Shown: positions 8,720 through 18,600 of the stretch, in pieces | Layout of the letters: each line of letters opens with the position of its first letter | Position numbering within the stretch: position 1 is the first letter of the stretch | DNA from: Rhodoferax sp. AJA081-3 | GTDB lineage: Bacteria; Pseudomonadota; Gammaproteobacteria; Burkholderiales; Burkholderiaceae_C | Length of the DNA stretch: 64,000 nucleotides | Direction: 5' to 3' | Assembly: GCF_017798165.1 (NCBI RefSeq) | Contig: NZ_CP059068.1 | Coordinates: 4,340,001-4,404,000, forward strand | Notes under the pieces: model-generated | Databases searched by the model: none | What the model was told of the DNA's origin: nothing | The model's input: the letters and a program-made list of their open reading frames with translations, nothing else | Position numbers and translations under genes: made by a program

Positions 8720-10110
8720 CCGGCGGCTTTAGCTTCGGCTTTTTCAAACCCTCCCTGCGCCGGCGCATTGCTCTTGTACTGCTGGCTGCCTGCCCGCTGG
8801 TCTGGGGTGCGGTGTACTTGCAGGGCATCTACCTCACCCATAGAAACGTGACGGGTGTCTATGAACGGGCGCTGGTGCTGATGGGCGACACGGTGGCCGG
8901 TGTGGTTGACCAGTGGCCCGATCCCGAACGGATGCCCGTGGCCCTGGGGGGCCTGGAGGCCTTTGTGGACGCGGACAACCGTGTGGCCGACGTGCCGCAT
9001 GAGTTCAACCTCTTTTATGTGTGGGATGCCAAGGGCAAACTGGTTCAGGCACGCCGGGGCGCCGATACCAGCCGCAGCCAGATGTTTGGGGTGGTGGGTT
9101 TCAGCGACCAGCACTTTGGCGGCAAGGTGTTGCGGGTGTACGGACTGTGGTCACCCAGTTGCCGCTACTTTGTCGAGGTCACCCAATCCACCGAAAGCCG
9201 CCGTTCCTTTTTCCACACCATCATGTTGAGCGGCGAGAGTGTCAATATTCTGGTGTTTGCGATGTTATGCCTGTTGCCAGTCCTGCTGGTGGTGCAATCG
9301 GGCCTGCGCCCGCTGACTGTGTTGGCCAAGGAGCTGGCCCAGCGCCGCCCCGGCGACCTGAGCCCCATCCGGTCACCCTCGCAGTACCTGGAAATCGCGC
9401 CGCTGGTGGACGAATTTAATGCGACGTTGGCCAGGCTGGGGGCCTTGCTGGAGCGGGAGCGCAATTTTCTGGCCGATGCCGCCCATGAGCTGCGCACACC
9501 CCTGGCCGTGGTGACGGCCCAGGTGGATACGCTGATCCTGGCCCAGGACCCCGCCGCGCGCGAAGAGGCGGCGCAGCGTCTGCGCCGCGGCCTGACCCGC
9601 GCATCACGCCTGGTCAACCAGCTGCTGGCCCTGGCCCGCCTGGAGGCCCGGCTGGAGGCGCAGTCGGGTGAGGTGGATGTGGCCGACGTCATCCGCGATT
9701 GCCTGGCCGCCCATGCCCAGGCTGCGGGTGCGCGGCGCATGGAGTTGTCCTACACCGGTGCGGAGCACCTACCGCTGAAGCTGCCCATACAGGCCGTCGA
9801 ATCCATACTGGACAACCTGATTGGCAATGCCGTGCGGTATGGGCGTGATGGGGGCGTGGTGGAGGTCCGTGCCAGTCGCACCCCAGACGCCTTGCATTTG
9901 GCCGTCTTGGATGACGGACCTGGCGTGGGACCAGAGGACCAGGCCAAACTGTTTGAACGATTCCACCGTGGCAACCACCAGAACATTTATGGGTCGGGAC
10001 TGGGCCTGGCCATCGTCGCCTCTGCGGCCAAGCAGATTGGTGCCCAGATTGCCGTAACCGAAGGGCTGGGTGGGCAGGGCATTGGTTTTTGCATTGATAT
10101 TCCCTGCTGA
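8716..10110 (+). CDS. Sensor histidine kinase (QseC/TctE-like)
   Basis: A 464-residue inner-membrane kinase: a membrane segment near 19-38, a periplasmic domain of about 135 residues, a second membrane segment near 175-195, a HAMP-like linker, a HisKA helix with phospho-acceptor H257 (ADAAHELRTPLA), and an HATPase_c domain with N box (ILDNLIGNAVRYG), G1 (LDDGPGVG) and G2 (GSGLGLAIV). The start codon overlaps the regulator stop by four bases, so the two are translationally coupled. The signal is unknown. The gene is followed by a dispersed intergenic repeat, across which it converges with the MATE gene. Confidence 0.92.
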   Translation: MTGGFSFGFFKPSLRRRIALVLLAACPLVWGAVYLQGIYLTHRNVTGVYERALVLMGDTVAGVVDQWPDPERMPVALGGLEAFVDADNRVADVPHEFNLFYVWDAKGKLVQARRGADTSRSQMFGVVGFSDQHFGGKVLRVYGLWSPSCRYFVEVTQSTESRRSFFHTIMLSGESVNILVFAMLCLLPVLLVVQSGLRPLTVLAKELAQRRPGDLSPIRSPSQYLEIAPLVDEFNATLARLGALLERERNFLADAAHELRTPLAVVTAQVDTLILAQDPAAREEAAQRLRRGLTRASRLVNQLLALARLEARLEAQSGEVDVADVIRDCLAAHAQAAGARRMELSYTGAEHLPLKLPIQAVESILDNLIGNAVRYGRDGGVVEVRASRTPDALHLAVLDDGPGVGPEDQAKLFERFHRGNHQNIYGSGLGLAIVASAAKQIGAQIAVTEGLGGQGIGFCIDIPC

Positions 10111-10119
10111 TTACCCACC

Positions 10120-10195
10120 GCCTCAAGCAATATAATTGCTATATTTTAGATAGCAATACAGTCATATTTATCGGGGGCTAGAGGCTGTTTTTGCT
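10120..10195 (-). repeat. Dispersed intergenic repeat, copy A
   Basis: On the minus strand, AGCAAAAACAGCCTCTAGCCCCCG is followed by an AT-rich tail holding a perfect hairpin (TTGCTAT ... ATAGCAA). The same core recurs at four other places in the window. It lies between two convergent genes and overlaps the end of the MATE gene: the MATE stop codon TAG is part of the core. Confidence 0.75.
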
Positions 10196-11644
10196 CATAA
10201 CGGTCCCGCCAAAAGGGCTTTCCTGTCGGTGCACCCAGGCCAGAAGGGCACACAGTGACACCCCTGCGGCCACCAGCCCGGCCGTGCTCATGGCCCAGTA
10301 ACCCTGGGCGCCCTGCAGGGCCGGCGGCGCCCAACGGCTGGTGGTGACCCAGTAGCCACCCAGCAGGCCTACGCCCCACAGGGATGTGACGTAAATGACC
10401 AGCGGCATCAGCGTGACGCGGTGGGAGCGCAGCACAAAGTTCGCCATGGTCTGCGCGGCATCGGCCACGTGGAACCACCACACCCAAACCAGCAGCGGCA
10501 GGGCGCTGGCGATGATGGTGGGGTTGTCGGTGTAGAGGTGGAGTACAGGCTCGCGCAGCAGGTAGACCAGCGCCCCAATCACTGCAGCAATACCCACCCC
10601 TATCTCCACCCCATGCCAGCCGAGGCGGCGGGCCTCCGCGTGGTCGTGGGCACCCACCCGTTGCGCCACCAGCGTGGCCGTGCCATTGGCCAAGGCCAGC
10701 GGCACCATGAACATCATGGACACCAGGTTGACCGCCAACTGGTGGCCGGCCACGGCTTCACCACTGTGGCGTGCAATCAGAAAGGCCATGGAGCTGAAAC
10801 CCGTCACCTCGATCATGATGGCCGCCCCCATGGGTATGCCCAATTTGAGCTGCGCCCGGATGGCCGTGAAATTGGGGCGGGAAAAACCCTTGGCATGCAG
10901 GCCAAAGGGCGCGTAAAACGGGTCGCGGCGCATGATCACCCAGGCACTCAGGGCCTGTGCCCACATCACCAGCGCCGTGGCCAGCCCACAGCCCACCACC
11001 CCCATGGGTGACACCTGCCAGGTTCCCAGACCACCGGGCAGTGGCAGAGTCCAACCGTAGATGAACAAGGCGCTGAGCGGAATCTTCACGGCCAGGCCGC
11101 CGATCTGTACGGCCATGACTGCCTTGGGGCGCGACACGGCGGTGTTAAAACCGCGGTACACCGTGAACAGCAGCGAGGCGGGTAGTGAAAACGCCAGCGC
11201 CGCCAGGTAGCCACGTACCTTGTCCGAAATCTCGGGGCTGGTCTTGGCCAGAGCCAGAAACGGCCCGGGCAACAGCAGCAGTGTGCTGCCCACCATTGCA
11301 AGGCCCAGGGCCAGCCAGATGGCCTGGTGCACCTGCTGTCCCGCTGCCTGCAACTTGCCCGCGCCAAACAGCTGCCCCGCCATGGGGCTGATGGCCAGGA
11401 CCATGCCCATGAAGCCAATAAAAATCGTGATGTAGGCCGCTATGCCAATGGACAGCGCGGCCAGGTCGCTGGCCGCAAAACGCGCCACCAGTATGGTGTC
11501 TACCGTGCTGAAACCCAGCACCGCCAACTGGCCCACCAGCACCGGCCAGGCCATGGGCAGGATGCGCGAAAAACTGTCGCGCAGTGACGCGAAGTAGCTG
11601 GCGTGGGTGGGAGGGATTGCGGTGGTGTTTGGCGTGTCAATCAT
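10178..11644 (-). CDS. MATE family efflux transporter
   Basis: The 488-residue polytopic protein has twelve predicted membrane segments in two related halves, with the N-terminal MATE signature (MAWPVLVGQLAVLGFSTVDTILVARF, GMVLAISPMAGQLFGAG). Such proteins export cationic drugs and metabolites in exchange for Na+ or H+. No substrate can be assigned. I start at ATG 11644; ATG 11680 is in frame and would add twelve residues. Neither has a clear ribosome-binding site. The last codons (SKNSL, stop) are encoded by the dispersed repeat at its 3' end. Confidence 0.9.
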   Translation of the reverse strand: MIDTPNTTAIPPTHASYFASLRDSFSRILPMAWPVLVGQLAVLGFSTVDTILVARFAASDLAALSIGIAAYITIFIGFMGMVLAISPMAGQLFGAGKLQAAGQQVHQAIWLALGLAMVGSTLLLLPGPFLALAKTSPEISDKVRGYLAALAFSLPASLLFTVYRGFNTAVSRPKAVMAVQIGGLAVKIPLSALFIYGWTLPLPGGLGTWQVSPMGVVGCGLATALVMWAQALSAWVIMRRDPFYAPFGLHAKGFSRPNFTAIRAQLKLGIPMGAAIMIEVTGFSSMAFLIARHSGEAVAGHQLAVNLVSMMFMVPLALANGTATLVAQRVGAHDHAEARRLGWHGVEIGVGIAAVIGALVYLLREPVLHLYTDNPTIIASALPLLVWVWWFHVADAAQTMANFVLRSHRVTLMPLVIYVTSLWGVGLLGGYWVTTSRWAPPALQGAQGYWAMSTAGLVAAGVSLCALLAWVHRQESPFGGTVMSKNSL

Positions 11645-11682
11645 TGACGTGCAAGTATCGCTGATGGGTGACGCTGGCATCA

Positions 11683-11758
11683 ATCGGGTAGCAGGTTTTG
11701 CTCCGTGTCCCCCGGCCTTCGGCCTCCTCCTTTACCTACGCAAAACCCACTACCCGAT
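11683..11758. terminator. Large imperfect inverted repeat with nested hairpin
   Basis: Two 19-base arms (11683-11701 and 11740-11758) are reverse complements at 17 of 19 positions. Between them is a second small hairpin, GGCC-TTC-GGCC (11714-11724). The element sits just after the 3' end of the seven-gene electron-transfer operon and directly before the MATE gene, both on the minus strand. It probably terminates the operon or insulates the MATE gene; a cruciform-type regulator site is an alternative. Confidence 0.55.
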
Positions 11759-11772
11759 CGATGCCGTGTGGC

Positions 11773-14283
11773 TTACCGCTTAGTACCCGCGTACTGCAGA
11801 AAGTTTTCCGGACTGACCCGCAGCGCCGCACCGGTGGGGCAGGCGCGCACGCAGGCCGGGCCGGCCTTGAGGTCCTTGCACATATCGCACTTGACGGCCT
11901 TCTTCTGGCTGGTCTTGTCACTGTGGTCCACGCCGTGGTCGCTGCCGGGCGACTGGCCTATGCCAAACAACAACCAAGCCAGCAGACCCGCACCACCACT
12001 GCTCTTTTTCTGGGCCGACAGCGGTGCCATCTGGATCACGTCATAAGGGCAGTTCTTCTCGCAGTTGCCGCAGCCTATACAGGCGTCGCTGATGTAGACC
12101 TCGCCATTGGGCGAGCGGTGGATGGCGTCGGGTGGACAGTCCTTCATGCAATGCGGGTGCTCGCAGTGCCGGCAGGACGTGGGCACATGCAGGTTGGCAA
12201 AGGTGGGGCCAGCCTCACGGTCCAGGCGGGAGAAACCGTCGTGGGTGCTGGCGCAAGCCCGCTCGCAGTGGTCGCAGCGCACACACAGGGACTCGTCGAT
12301 CAGCAGCACATCGGTGGCTTCGCCCACACCCTGCTTCAGCAAAAACGAGATCAGGTTGCCCGACTGCGCATCGTCAGCCACGGCCTGGTTGGCCTGGACC
12401 CGCTGGTTGTACTGCGCATTGAGTTGATGGCGCATGCCGGTGTTGCGCGCCAGGATCTCCATGAACTGCTTGGGGTCCAGCAGAATGGCCTCGGTGGGCA
12501 CGGCGGCACGCACCGTGGCCGAGCGGGGTGCGTTCATCATCAGCGCCATTTCGCCCACATAGTTGCCGGCCGACACGTAGGACATCACTACCTCGCGGCC
12601 GCCCAGCACGTGGGAGACCATGACCGAGCCGCGGCGTATCAGGTACAGGCCGTCGGCCACATCACCTTCGTTGAACAGGGCCTCGCCGGTTTTGTATTGT
12701 TTGATGCTGGCACTGGCAACCATGGCGCTGAGGTCGGCTTCGGTCACGTTGCCCGCCACGTATTTGCGCACGGCACGGCGCAGGGCCACCAGGTCCAGGT
12801 TGCGGCGCACCGCATCCACCGTGGCCAGCAGTTTGAGCATGGCGCGCCGCGGGGTCTCTACCAGCATGCAGTCCAGCCCTGCAACCGCGGTGGCGGAGCG
12901 CCGCCGCCCGGAGATCAGTCCCATCTCGCCAAAAAACTGCCCGTGTTCCAGCAGGATGTCGTTGGCCTGGGTGTCGCCCAGGATTTTGACGGTGCCGGAG
13001 ACGATGGAGAAAAACGAGTTGCTGTAGTCGTTGCGTTTGAAAATTTCGGTGCCGGAGCGCAGCAGGCGCAGCTCGCTATCCAGCATCACATCGCGCAGTT
13101 GCAGGGCGGTGAGGCCCTCGAACAGGGGCACACTGCGGGCCACCAAATCCAGCACACCGCTGACACCGCCCAGGTCGGGGAACTGCTTCAGGATTTCGGC
13201 AAACTTCTGGCGCAACAGGGGTTCGTCGGCCGACTCCACGGCGCGGCCCATGATGGTCTCCACCACCTCGTAGCCCTGGTTCATGGCCTGTTTGATCAGC
13301 GGGTAACCGCCCAGCGCACCAATCACATACAGGCCCGGCACACTGGATTCGTAGGTGGTGGACAGCTCGGGCAGTGCCGTGGCCTCGGTGCTGGTAAAAC
13401 GCACACCAAAACTCTCCACCAGTTTGCGGGGTGGTGTGGCACCCAGGCGCGCAATGACGCGGTGGCACTCCACCCGTTCTTCACCACTGGGGGTGTTCAG
13501 CACCACAGAAAGTCGAGGCTTGCTGCGCTTGCCGGCCTGGCGCCGGGACAGGTCCACATGGGAGACCATCATGGTCTTGTTCATGTCGGTATCACCCATG
13601 CTTTGCTGCACGGCTTCGATATGGTCGACCTGGGTGCTGAAGCGGCAGCTGACCAACTGGCTGCGTTCGGCGGCCTGGATGGCGGTCAGGTTGCCGTCCT
13701 TGCAACGGGTGAACTCTTCGTTGCGGTTGAGCAGGATGACGCGGTTGGACGCCTGGGCCAGGGCCAGCGCGTTTTCAATCGCCGCGTCCCCTGCGCCGAC
13801 CACCAGTATGGTCTCCTCACGGTATTCCTCAGGGTTGTCCAGTTGGTACTGGATACCCGGCAGGTGTTCGCCGGGTACGCCCAGCGTGCGCAGGTTGCCT
13901 TGCAGGCCTATGGCCAGCACCACGTGCGCCGCCGACACAATCTCCGAACTGGCCAGTTCGATCTGGAACAGGCCTTTGGCGCCGGTGATGCTGACCACCT
14001 GGGCGTTGTGCTGCACCTGCACGCCGAGCTTGACCACCTCGTCGTTCCATTGGCCCAATATGCTCTCGCGCGAACCGGCCGCAAAACTGACCGGGCTGCG
14101 CAGGCCCAGTATGGCGGGCTCGGCCATCACGTGTTTGCCCTTTTGGTATTTGTAGATGGTGTCGGCCAGATGGTCCTGGGCCTCCAGCAGAATGTGGCGT
14201 ATGCCCAGTGATGCGCAGTGGCCAGCGGCAGAAAGACCGGCGGGGCCGGAGCCGATGATGGCGATGGTGAAGTCAGCTTCCAT
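11773..14283 (-). CDS. Fusion: NAD(P)/FAD oxidoreductase + two cNMP-binding domains + DmsB-like 4x[4Fe-4S] protein
   Basis: An 836-residue cytoplasmic protein with three modules. Residues 1-350 are a thioredoxin-reductase-like flavoprotein with FAD motif GSGPAGLS (11-18) and a second dinucleotide motif GAGDAAIE (163-170). Residues about 385-490 and 515-615 are two cyclic-nucleotide-binding domains, each with the GEM(G/A)L...RRSAT/PRSAT phosphate-binding cassette. Residues 665-820 carry four cysteine clusters (667-677, 704-716, 735-746, 799-816) spaced as in DmsB/NrfC four-cluster ferredoxins. It therefore looks like an NAD(P)H-linked electron entry or exit point whose activity could respond to cAMP or another cNMP. 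No signal peptide is present. It is the last gene of the multiheme operon, 12 bp after the pentaheme gene. Confidence 0.88.
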   Translation of the reverse strand: MEADFTIAIIGSGPAGLSAAGHCASLGIRHILLEAQDHLADTIYKYQKGKHVMAEPAILGLRSPVSFAAGSRESILGQWNDEVVKLGVQVQHNAQVVSITGAKGLFQIELASSEIVSAAHVVLAIGLQGNLRTLGVPGEHLPGIQYQLDNPEEYREETILVVGAGDAAIENALALAQASNRVILLNRNEEFTRCKDGNLTAIQAAERSQLVSCRFSTQVDHIEAVQQSMGDTDMNKTMMVSHVDLSRRQAGKRSKPRLSVVLNTPSGEERVECHRVIARLGATPPRKLVESFGVRFTSTEATALPELSTTYESSVPGLYVIGALGGYPLIKQAMNQGYEVVETIMGRAVESADEPLLRQKFAEILKQFPDLGGVSGVLDLVARSVPLFEGLTALQLRDVMLDSELRLLRSGTEIFKRNDYSNSFFSIVSGTVKILGDTQANDILLEHGQFFGEMGLISGRRRSATAVAGLDCMLVETPRRAMLKLLATVDAVRRNLDLVALRRAVRKYVAGNVTEADLSAMVASASIKQYKTGEALFNEGDVADGLYLIRRGSVMVSHVLGGREVVMSYVSAGNYVGEMALMMNAPRSATVRAAVPTEAILLDPKQFMEILARNTGMRHQLNAQYNQRVQANQAVADDAQSGNLISFLLKQGVGEATDVLLIDESLCVRCDHCERACASTHDGFSRLDREAGPTFANLHVPTSCRHCEHPHCMKDCPPDAIHRSPNGEVYISDACIGCGNCEKNCPYDVIQMAPLSAQKKSSGGAGLLAWLLFGIGQSPGSDHGVDHSDKTSQKKAVKCDMCKDLKAGPACVRACPTGAALRVSPENFLQYAGTKR

Positions 14284-14295
14284 GGCGCATCCTTG

Positions 14296-15639
14296 TTAAC
14301 GTGCGGCAACCAGGCTGCGAAATTCGCGCAAGCGCGACACAAATTCAGCGGGCTTGTAGGCCTCGTCCTTGACCAGCACCGCACGCAGCTGGGCCAGGCC
14401 CTTGTTGTAGGCCGCTGGGTTCTTGATGCTGCCAGTTTGCTGCATGGCGCTGCTCAGGCTGCCCAGCGCCATGGTGGCCTGTTCGGCGCCCACATAGTCG
14501 GGGTACAGGCCGGCCAGGCCGTCGTCTACCAGTAACAAGGCCATGGCGCGCAGGGTGTTGCCGTCAAAGCTGGACATGTTGATCTTTTCACTAGCGGCCT
14601 GTGCCTGTTGGCGCAGTGCCAGGGCTTTGTCGTTCAGCTTGCCACTGCCCGCCAGGGCCTTGTTGAGATCCTGTGCGGCCTGGTTGAAGCGGGTGTACAG
14701 GTCGGCATCCAGCTGGCGCAGGATCAGGCGCAGCATCAGTGCATTGGCATCGTTCAGCCGTATCAGACCCGGTGCAATGCTGGTACCAAAGGCCGTGCGG
14801 GGTTTCCAGCGCTGGTCAGCCATGGGGTGGTGGCAGGCGTGGCAGTCAAACAGCGTGGGCTCGGGGAACACACCGTCGCGGCCGCGCACCGGGTCCACCA
14901 GAATGTCCATCTGGGTACTGACCGCCAGCGCCTGGCCCAGTGCCCAGATCTTGGCATGGTTGCTGGCACCGGCGCCTTTGCGCAGGGTGTAGTCCTTGTC
15001 CGCGGTGAAGTGTGCCGGTTGCAAGTTGGTGAAAGTGGTCAGCTCAAAACTCAGGCGCGGGTGGCCGGCGGCCATGGTGCGGTGGTTGACGTACTTTTCA
15101 GCCGTGCCGAAGTGGCAGGACATACACAGCTTGGCCCGCGCCTGCGGCGCTGCCGCAGGGTACAGGCCGTGGGCCAGGTTGTCCGCATGTGTGACACCGG
15201 GCGCGGTGTGGCTGGCGATCCATTTTTCGGAAGGTCCGTGGCAGCCTTCACACGCCACGCCGTCGGTGATCTTGTGCCGTGCATCCACACGTTCGGGCAT
15301 CGGGTTGTGGGCATGGCAGCCCAGGCATTCACTGGACTCGTGGGCCGGTTTGGCCAGGCCCAGCTTGCTGGCAATGCTGCGCGAACGTTCGTTCAGCAGC
15401 ACGTGGTAGGCCCGTGCGTGTTTGTCCAGCCGGGACCAGACCACGTATTCGTTTTGTGCCACCGGCGAGCTAGGCCAGGTATTGACCGAACCGTGGCACA
15501 GGGAGCTGGCGCAGTTCACCACGCCCAAGGTCTTGTCGGGCGATTGGTCGGGCAGGGGCTGGCCGTGGCTGGTAGCCGAGATGGCCAGTACCAGGAACAG
15601 GGCAAGCCGTCTTGCCAGGGAAGAGATCAGGCCAGTCAT
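14296..15639 (-). CDS. Multiheme cytochrome c, cytochrome c554-like (4 CxxCH + 1 CX4CH)
   Basis: A 447-residue secreted protein: signal peptide (ALFLVLAISATSHG), then heme motifs CASSLCH (43-49, a C-X4-CH form), CLGCH (105-109), CEGCH (130-134), CMSCH (172-176) and CHACH (266-270). The early NCASSLCHGS and CEGCHGPSEKW patterns resemble the cytochrome c554 family. The C-terminal 170 residues are helical and heme-free. It probably shuttles electrons in the periplasm between the membrane-anchored decaheme protein and the outer-membrane side. The ATG at 15639 overlaps the TGA of the preceding decaheme gene (ATGA). Confidence 0.87.
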   Translation of the reverse strand: MTGLISSLARRLALFLVLAISATSHGQPLPDQSPDKTLGVVNCASSLCHGSVNTWPSSPVAQNEYVVWSRLDKHARAYHVLLNERSRSIASKLGLAKPAHESSECLGCHAHNPMPERVDARHKITDGVACEGCHGPSEKWIASHTAPGVTHADNLAHGLYPAAAPQARAKLCMSCHFGTAEKYVNHRTMAAGHPRLSFELTTFTNLQPAHFTADKDYTLRKGAGASNHAKIWALGQALAVSTQMDILVDPVRGRDGVFPEPTLFDCHACHHPMADQRWKPRTAFGTSIAPGLIRLNDANALMLRLILRQLDADLYTRFNQAAQDLNKALAGSGKLNDKALALRQQAQAASEKINMSSFDGNTLRAMALLLVDDGLAGLYPDYVGAEQATMALGSLSSAMQQTGSIKNPAAYNKGLAQLRAVLVKDEAYKPAEFVSRLREFRSLVAAR

Positions 15640-18600
15640 CGTGTGGCTCCCAGAGGTGCTGCTGACAGGGCTTTGCTGCCGGGTTGCGGTGTGTCCGCCA
15701 CGGTCCATACGCTGCCATCCTTGCGCAGGTAGAGCTTGTGCATTTCCGGCAGCGTGAAGGGGCGCGAACCTATGCGCCCGAACACGGCTATCTGACCGCC
15801 GGTCTCGTCCACCGCGCGGTCCCGGTCCAGACCCTTGGACAATGCCAGCGCACGTGATGCGGTGGGCCGCCAGGCCACCACCTGCGGTGCGGGGGCTGGC
15901 GAAAAGCCGTAGAACTTGGGCTGGGTATCGGGTGCGGTGAGCTGCACCACCTTGAGGCCGTTCACACCGTCAGCCACATAGGCAAACAGCGAGGCATTGG
16001 TGGAGCCGACGACCACATCCTGCGTGTCGCTCAACGTGCCGCCCATGTCCGCCTTGCCTGTTGTATCGGTGTTGGTAAAGCGTTGTGCGACCAGTGGTTT
16101 TTCGGGCCTTTCTATATCGACCACCACCAGGCCCTCGGCGCCTGCCGCCACATAGGCATAGGTGCGGGCCAGGTAGACCTTGCGGGCGTCGCGCAACCCT
16201 ACCCGGGCCTCGGGCACCAGGCGCGGTTTGGCGGGGTGGGTGATGTCCACCAACTCCAATCCCGCAGCCGTGGTCACCCACAGATAACGAAATTGCACGG
16301 CGCTGGCGCGCGCATCCTGCAGCGGCACGACGGCGGCCACGCTGGGTTTGAGGGGGTCGTCCACGTTGACAACGACAAGCCCTTTGTCGGCTGTGATGTA
16401 CAGGTAGTGGCCGGCCACCACCACATGGCGCGCACCATCCAGAATGCCGGGTTTGCGGGTGTCGCCGTTCCAGGTCAGCGCACGCTGCAAGAAGTTGTTG
16501 CGGAACTCCCCGTCGGCCAGCGTGTCCACGTTCACAACAATCAGACCTTCTTTCGCATCGCTGATGAAGGCGTAGTGGTAGATGGCATGGAAAGGCTGCT
16601 CCTGGTTGGTGCTGCGCATCAGCTCACCCTGGTTGCGCAGTGGTGCGATGGGCTGGTTGGTCGGCAGGGCGACGCAAGTGGCGTTGCTGGAGGCGATATG
16701 GGTCTGCTGGCCCAGCTTGGAGAAGGGGGCGGAAATGATGCGCTGTGAGACGCCTTTGTTGGCGATGGACGCCACGTCATAGACCCTCATGCCGCCTGCG
16801 CCCTCGGCTGCATACAAGTACTCGCCACGCAGGCTGATGCACTGGGCGGCCCCCCCCGTGCCGTGGCTGTGCGCCTCTTGTAGTTTGCCGTCGGCCTTCT
16901 GGTGGTTCTGGTACCAGTCCGGGTAGGCGTAGCGGTGCAGGTAGCTGCCGATCACGGCCTGCGGTTCATCCCATTCGGTGACCTGCACGGCCTCCACATG
17001 TTCTGCCTCGCCCACCCAGGTGTTGTGGCCTATGAAGTTCACGAAGTTGGTGCCTTGCAATAGCAGCTGCGCCATGATGGCGTTGTTGTCATTGGCCTGG
17101 CTGATGTGGCAGTCGGAGCAGGTCTTGGTCTCGGTCTTGCGCTCGGTGTGCGGGTAGTGGGGCGCAAAGGCCTGTGACGAGAATCCGCTGGCCGCCACCG
17201 GTGCCTGCTGGATATAAATCTTTTCGCGGTTGGCATTGGTGGACGACAACACCAGCGCGGAGCTGGAGCGTATGGGTGACACCTTGGCACCTTTGACGGG
17301 GCCGTGGCGCCCTAGTTGGAACACGTCTTCGCGCACCACCTGCGGGTTGTAGGTGGCGTAATTGCGGGTTTCGCCACCCTCGTAGTGCAGGCGCTCGGTC
17401 TTGGCATTGGCCTGTATCGGCAGGTGGCAGCCGGAGCAACTGGTGGTCCACGACAGGTGGCAGCTGTAACAGGTCATGTTGTCGTCACCGTGGGCATACG
17501 CCTGGCCGGTGGCGGCGGCGCCCCATTTGCCGTTTTGCCCCGCTTCGCCGGCATGCATCAACTTGGCACGGGCGGCCTTTTCGTTGTACTGCGCGTGACC
17601 TGGCGTCACCGAATCCTTGACCAGGGACATTTCCCACTCCAGCGCCGGGTCGACCGCCGAGCGCTGGAACAGCTTGCCCCCGCGCCACTCAAAACGCTTG
17701 CGCCCGTCCTGCGTGCGCAGCAGGGCCATGTCCATGCCGCCGGGCCGAGCGGCCGGGCCGGTGGTGAAAAGTTTGGGGTAGGCGTTGGCGCTGCCGTGGC
17801 AGTCCTTGCAGTCCACTTCAATGGCGGCGGCCACTTCGCCATAGATATGGCCGTTGCCGTGGTTGTCTTGCGAGAAATGGCAGTCCACACAGTGCATGCC
17901 CACGTCCAGATGAACCGAAGTCAGGTGCACGGCCTTTTTGAATTTTTGTGGATCGGTGTCGGCAACGGGCTGGTTGTCGGTATCCAGCAGCGTGCCTTTG
18001 CGGTCGCGCTTGAACACCTGGCGAAAATTCCAGCCGTGGCCGTGGTAGTCGGCAAACTGCGTGTCGTTGAGGGTCGGGTTCAGCTCCGACACTTTCTTCG
18101 AGAACTCAGGATCGCCCCACAGGCCACGGGTGGCGGCTTCTTCGGGGTTGCGTGCCAGTATCTTGCGGGACTCTTCGGCGGAGGGGTATTTCTGTTGTTT
18201 GGGCCACATGCTGGGGGCGTCGGTCTCGTAGTCCCACATGGTGGTGCCGTAGAAAGAGTTCACAAACACATTGGGCTGGTGCATGTGGCAGGTCATGCAC
18301 TGTGAGGACGGTATGGCACGTGTGAACTGGTGCGAGATCGGGTGGCCGGATTGATCCTTGGGAATGGTGGCGTCGCGTGTGGCCGCTTTGCCCTCGTGGC
18401 CAAAACGCGCATACGGTCCCGAATGTTTGGGGTCCCTATCGTTGGCATAGGGGCTGTGGCAGGCAGTGCAACCGGAAGAGCGGTAGTCGCCAGGCTGCTC
18501 GTTGGTGCCTAGAAACCACAGGTGAGGGTCATTCAGCCGGGTCTTGGTGATGTTGATCAGCGGCACGGCGATGCGGCTGCCGGTGCCGGGTCCGCGGTTG

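Noticed and set aside
11698-14211. Long plus-strand open frame (about 837 codons) opposite the flavoprotein/Fe-S fusion
   Set aside because: Product is rich in His, Gln and Gly with no motif; the minus strand encodes clear conserved domains. It is a high-GC shadow.
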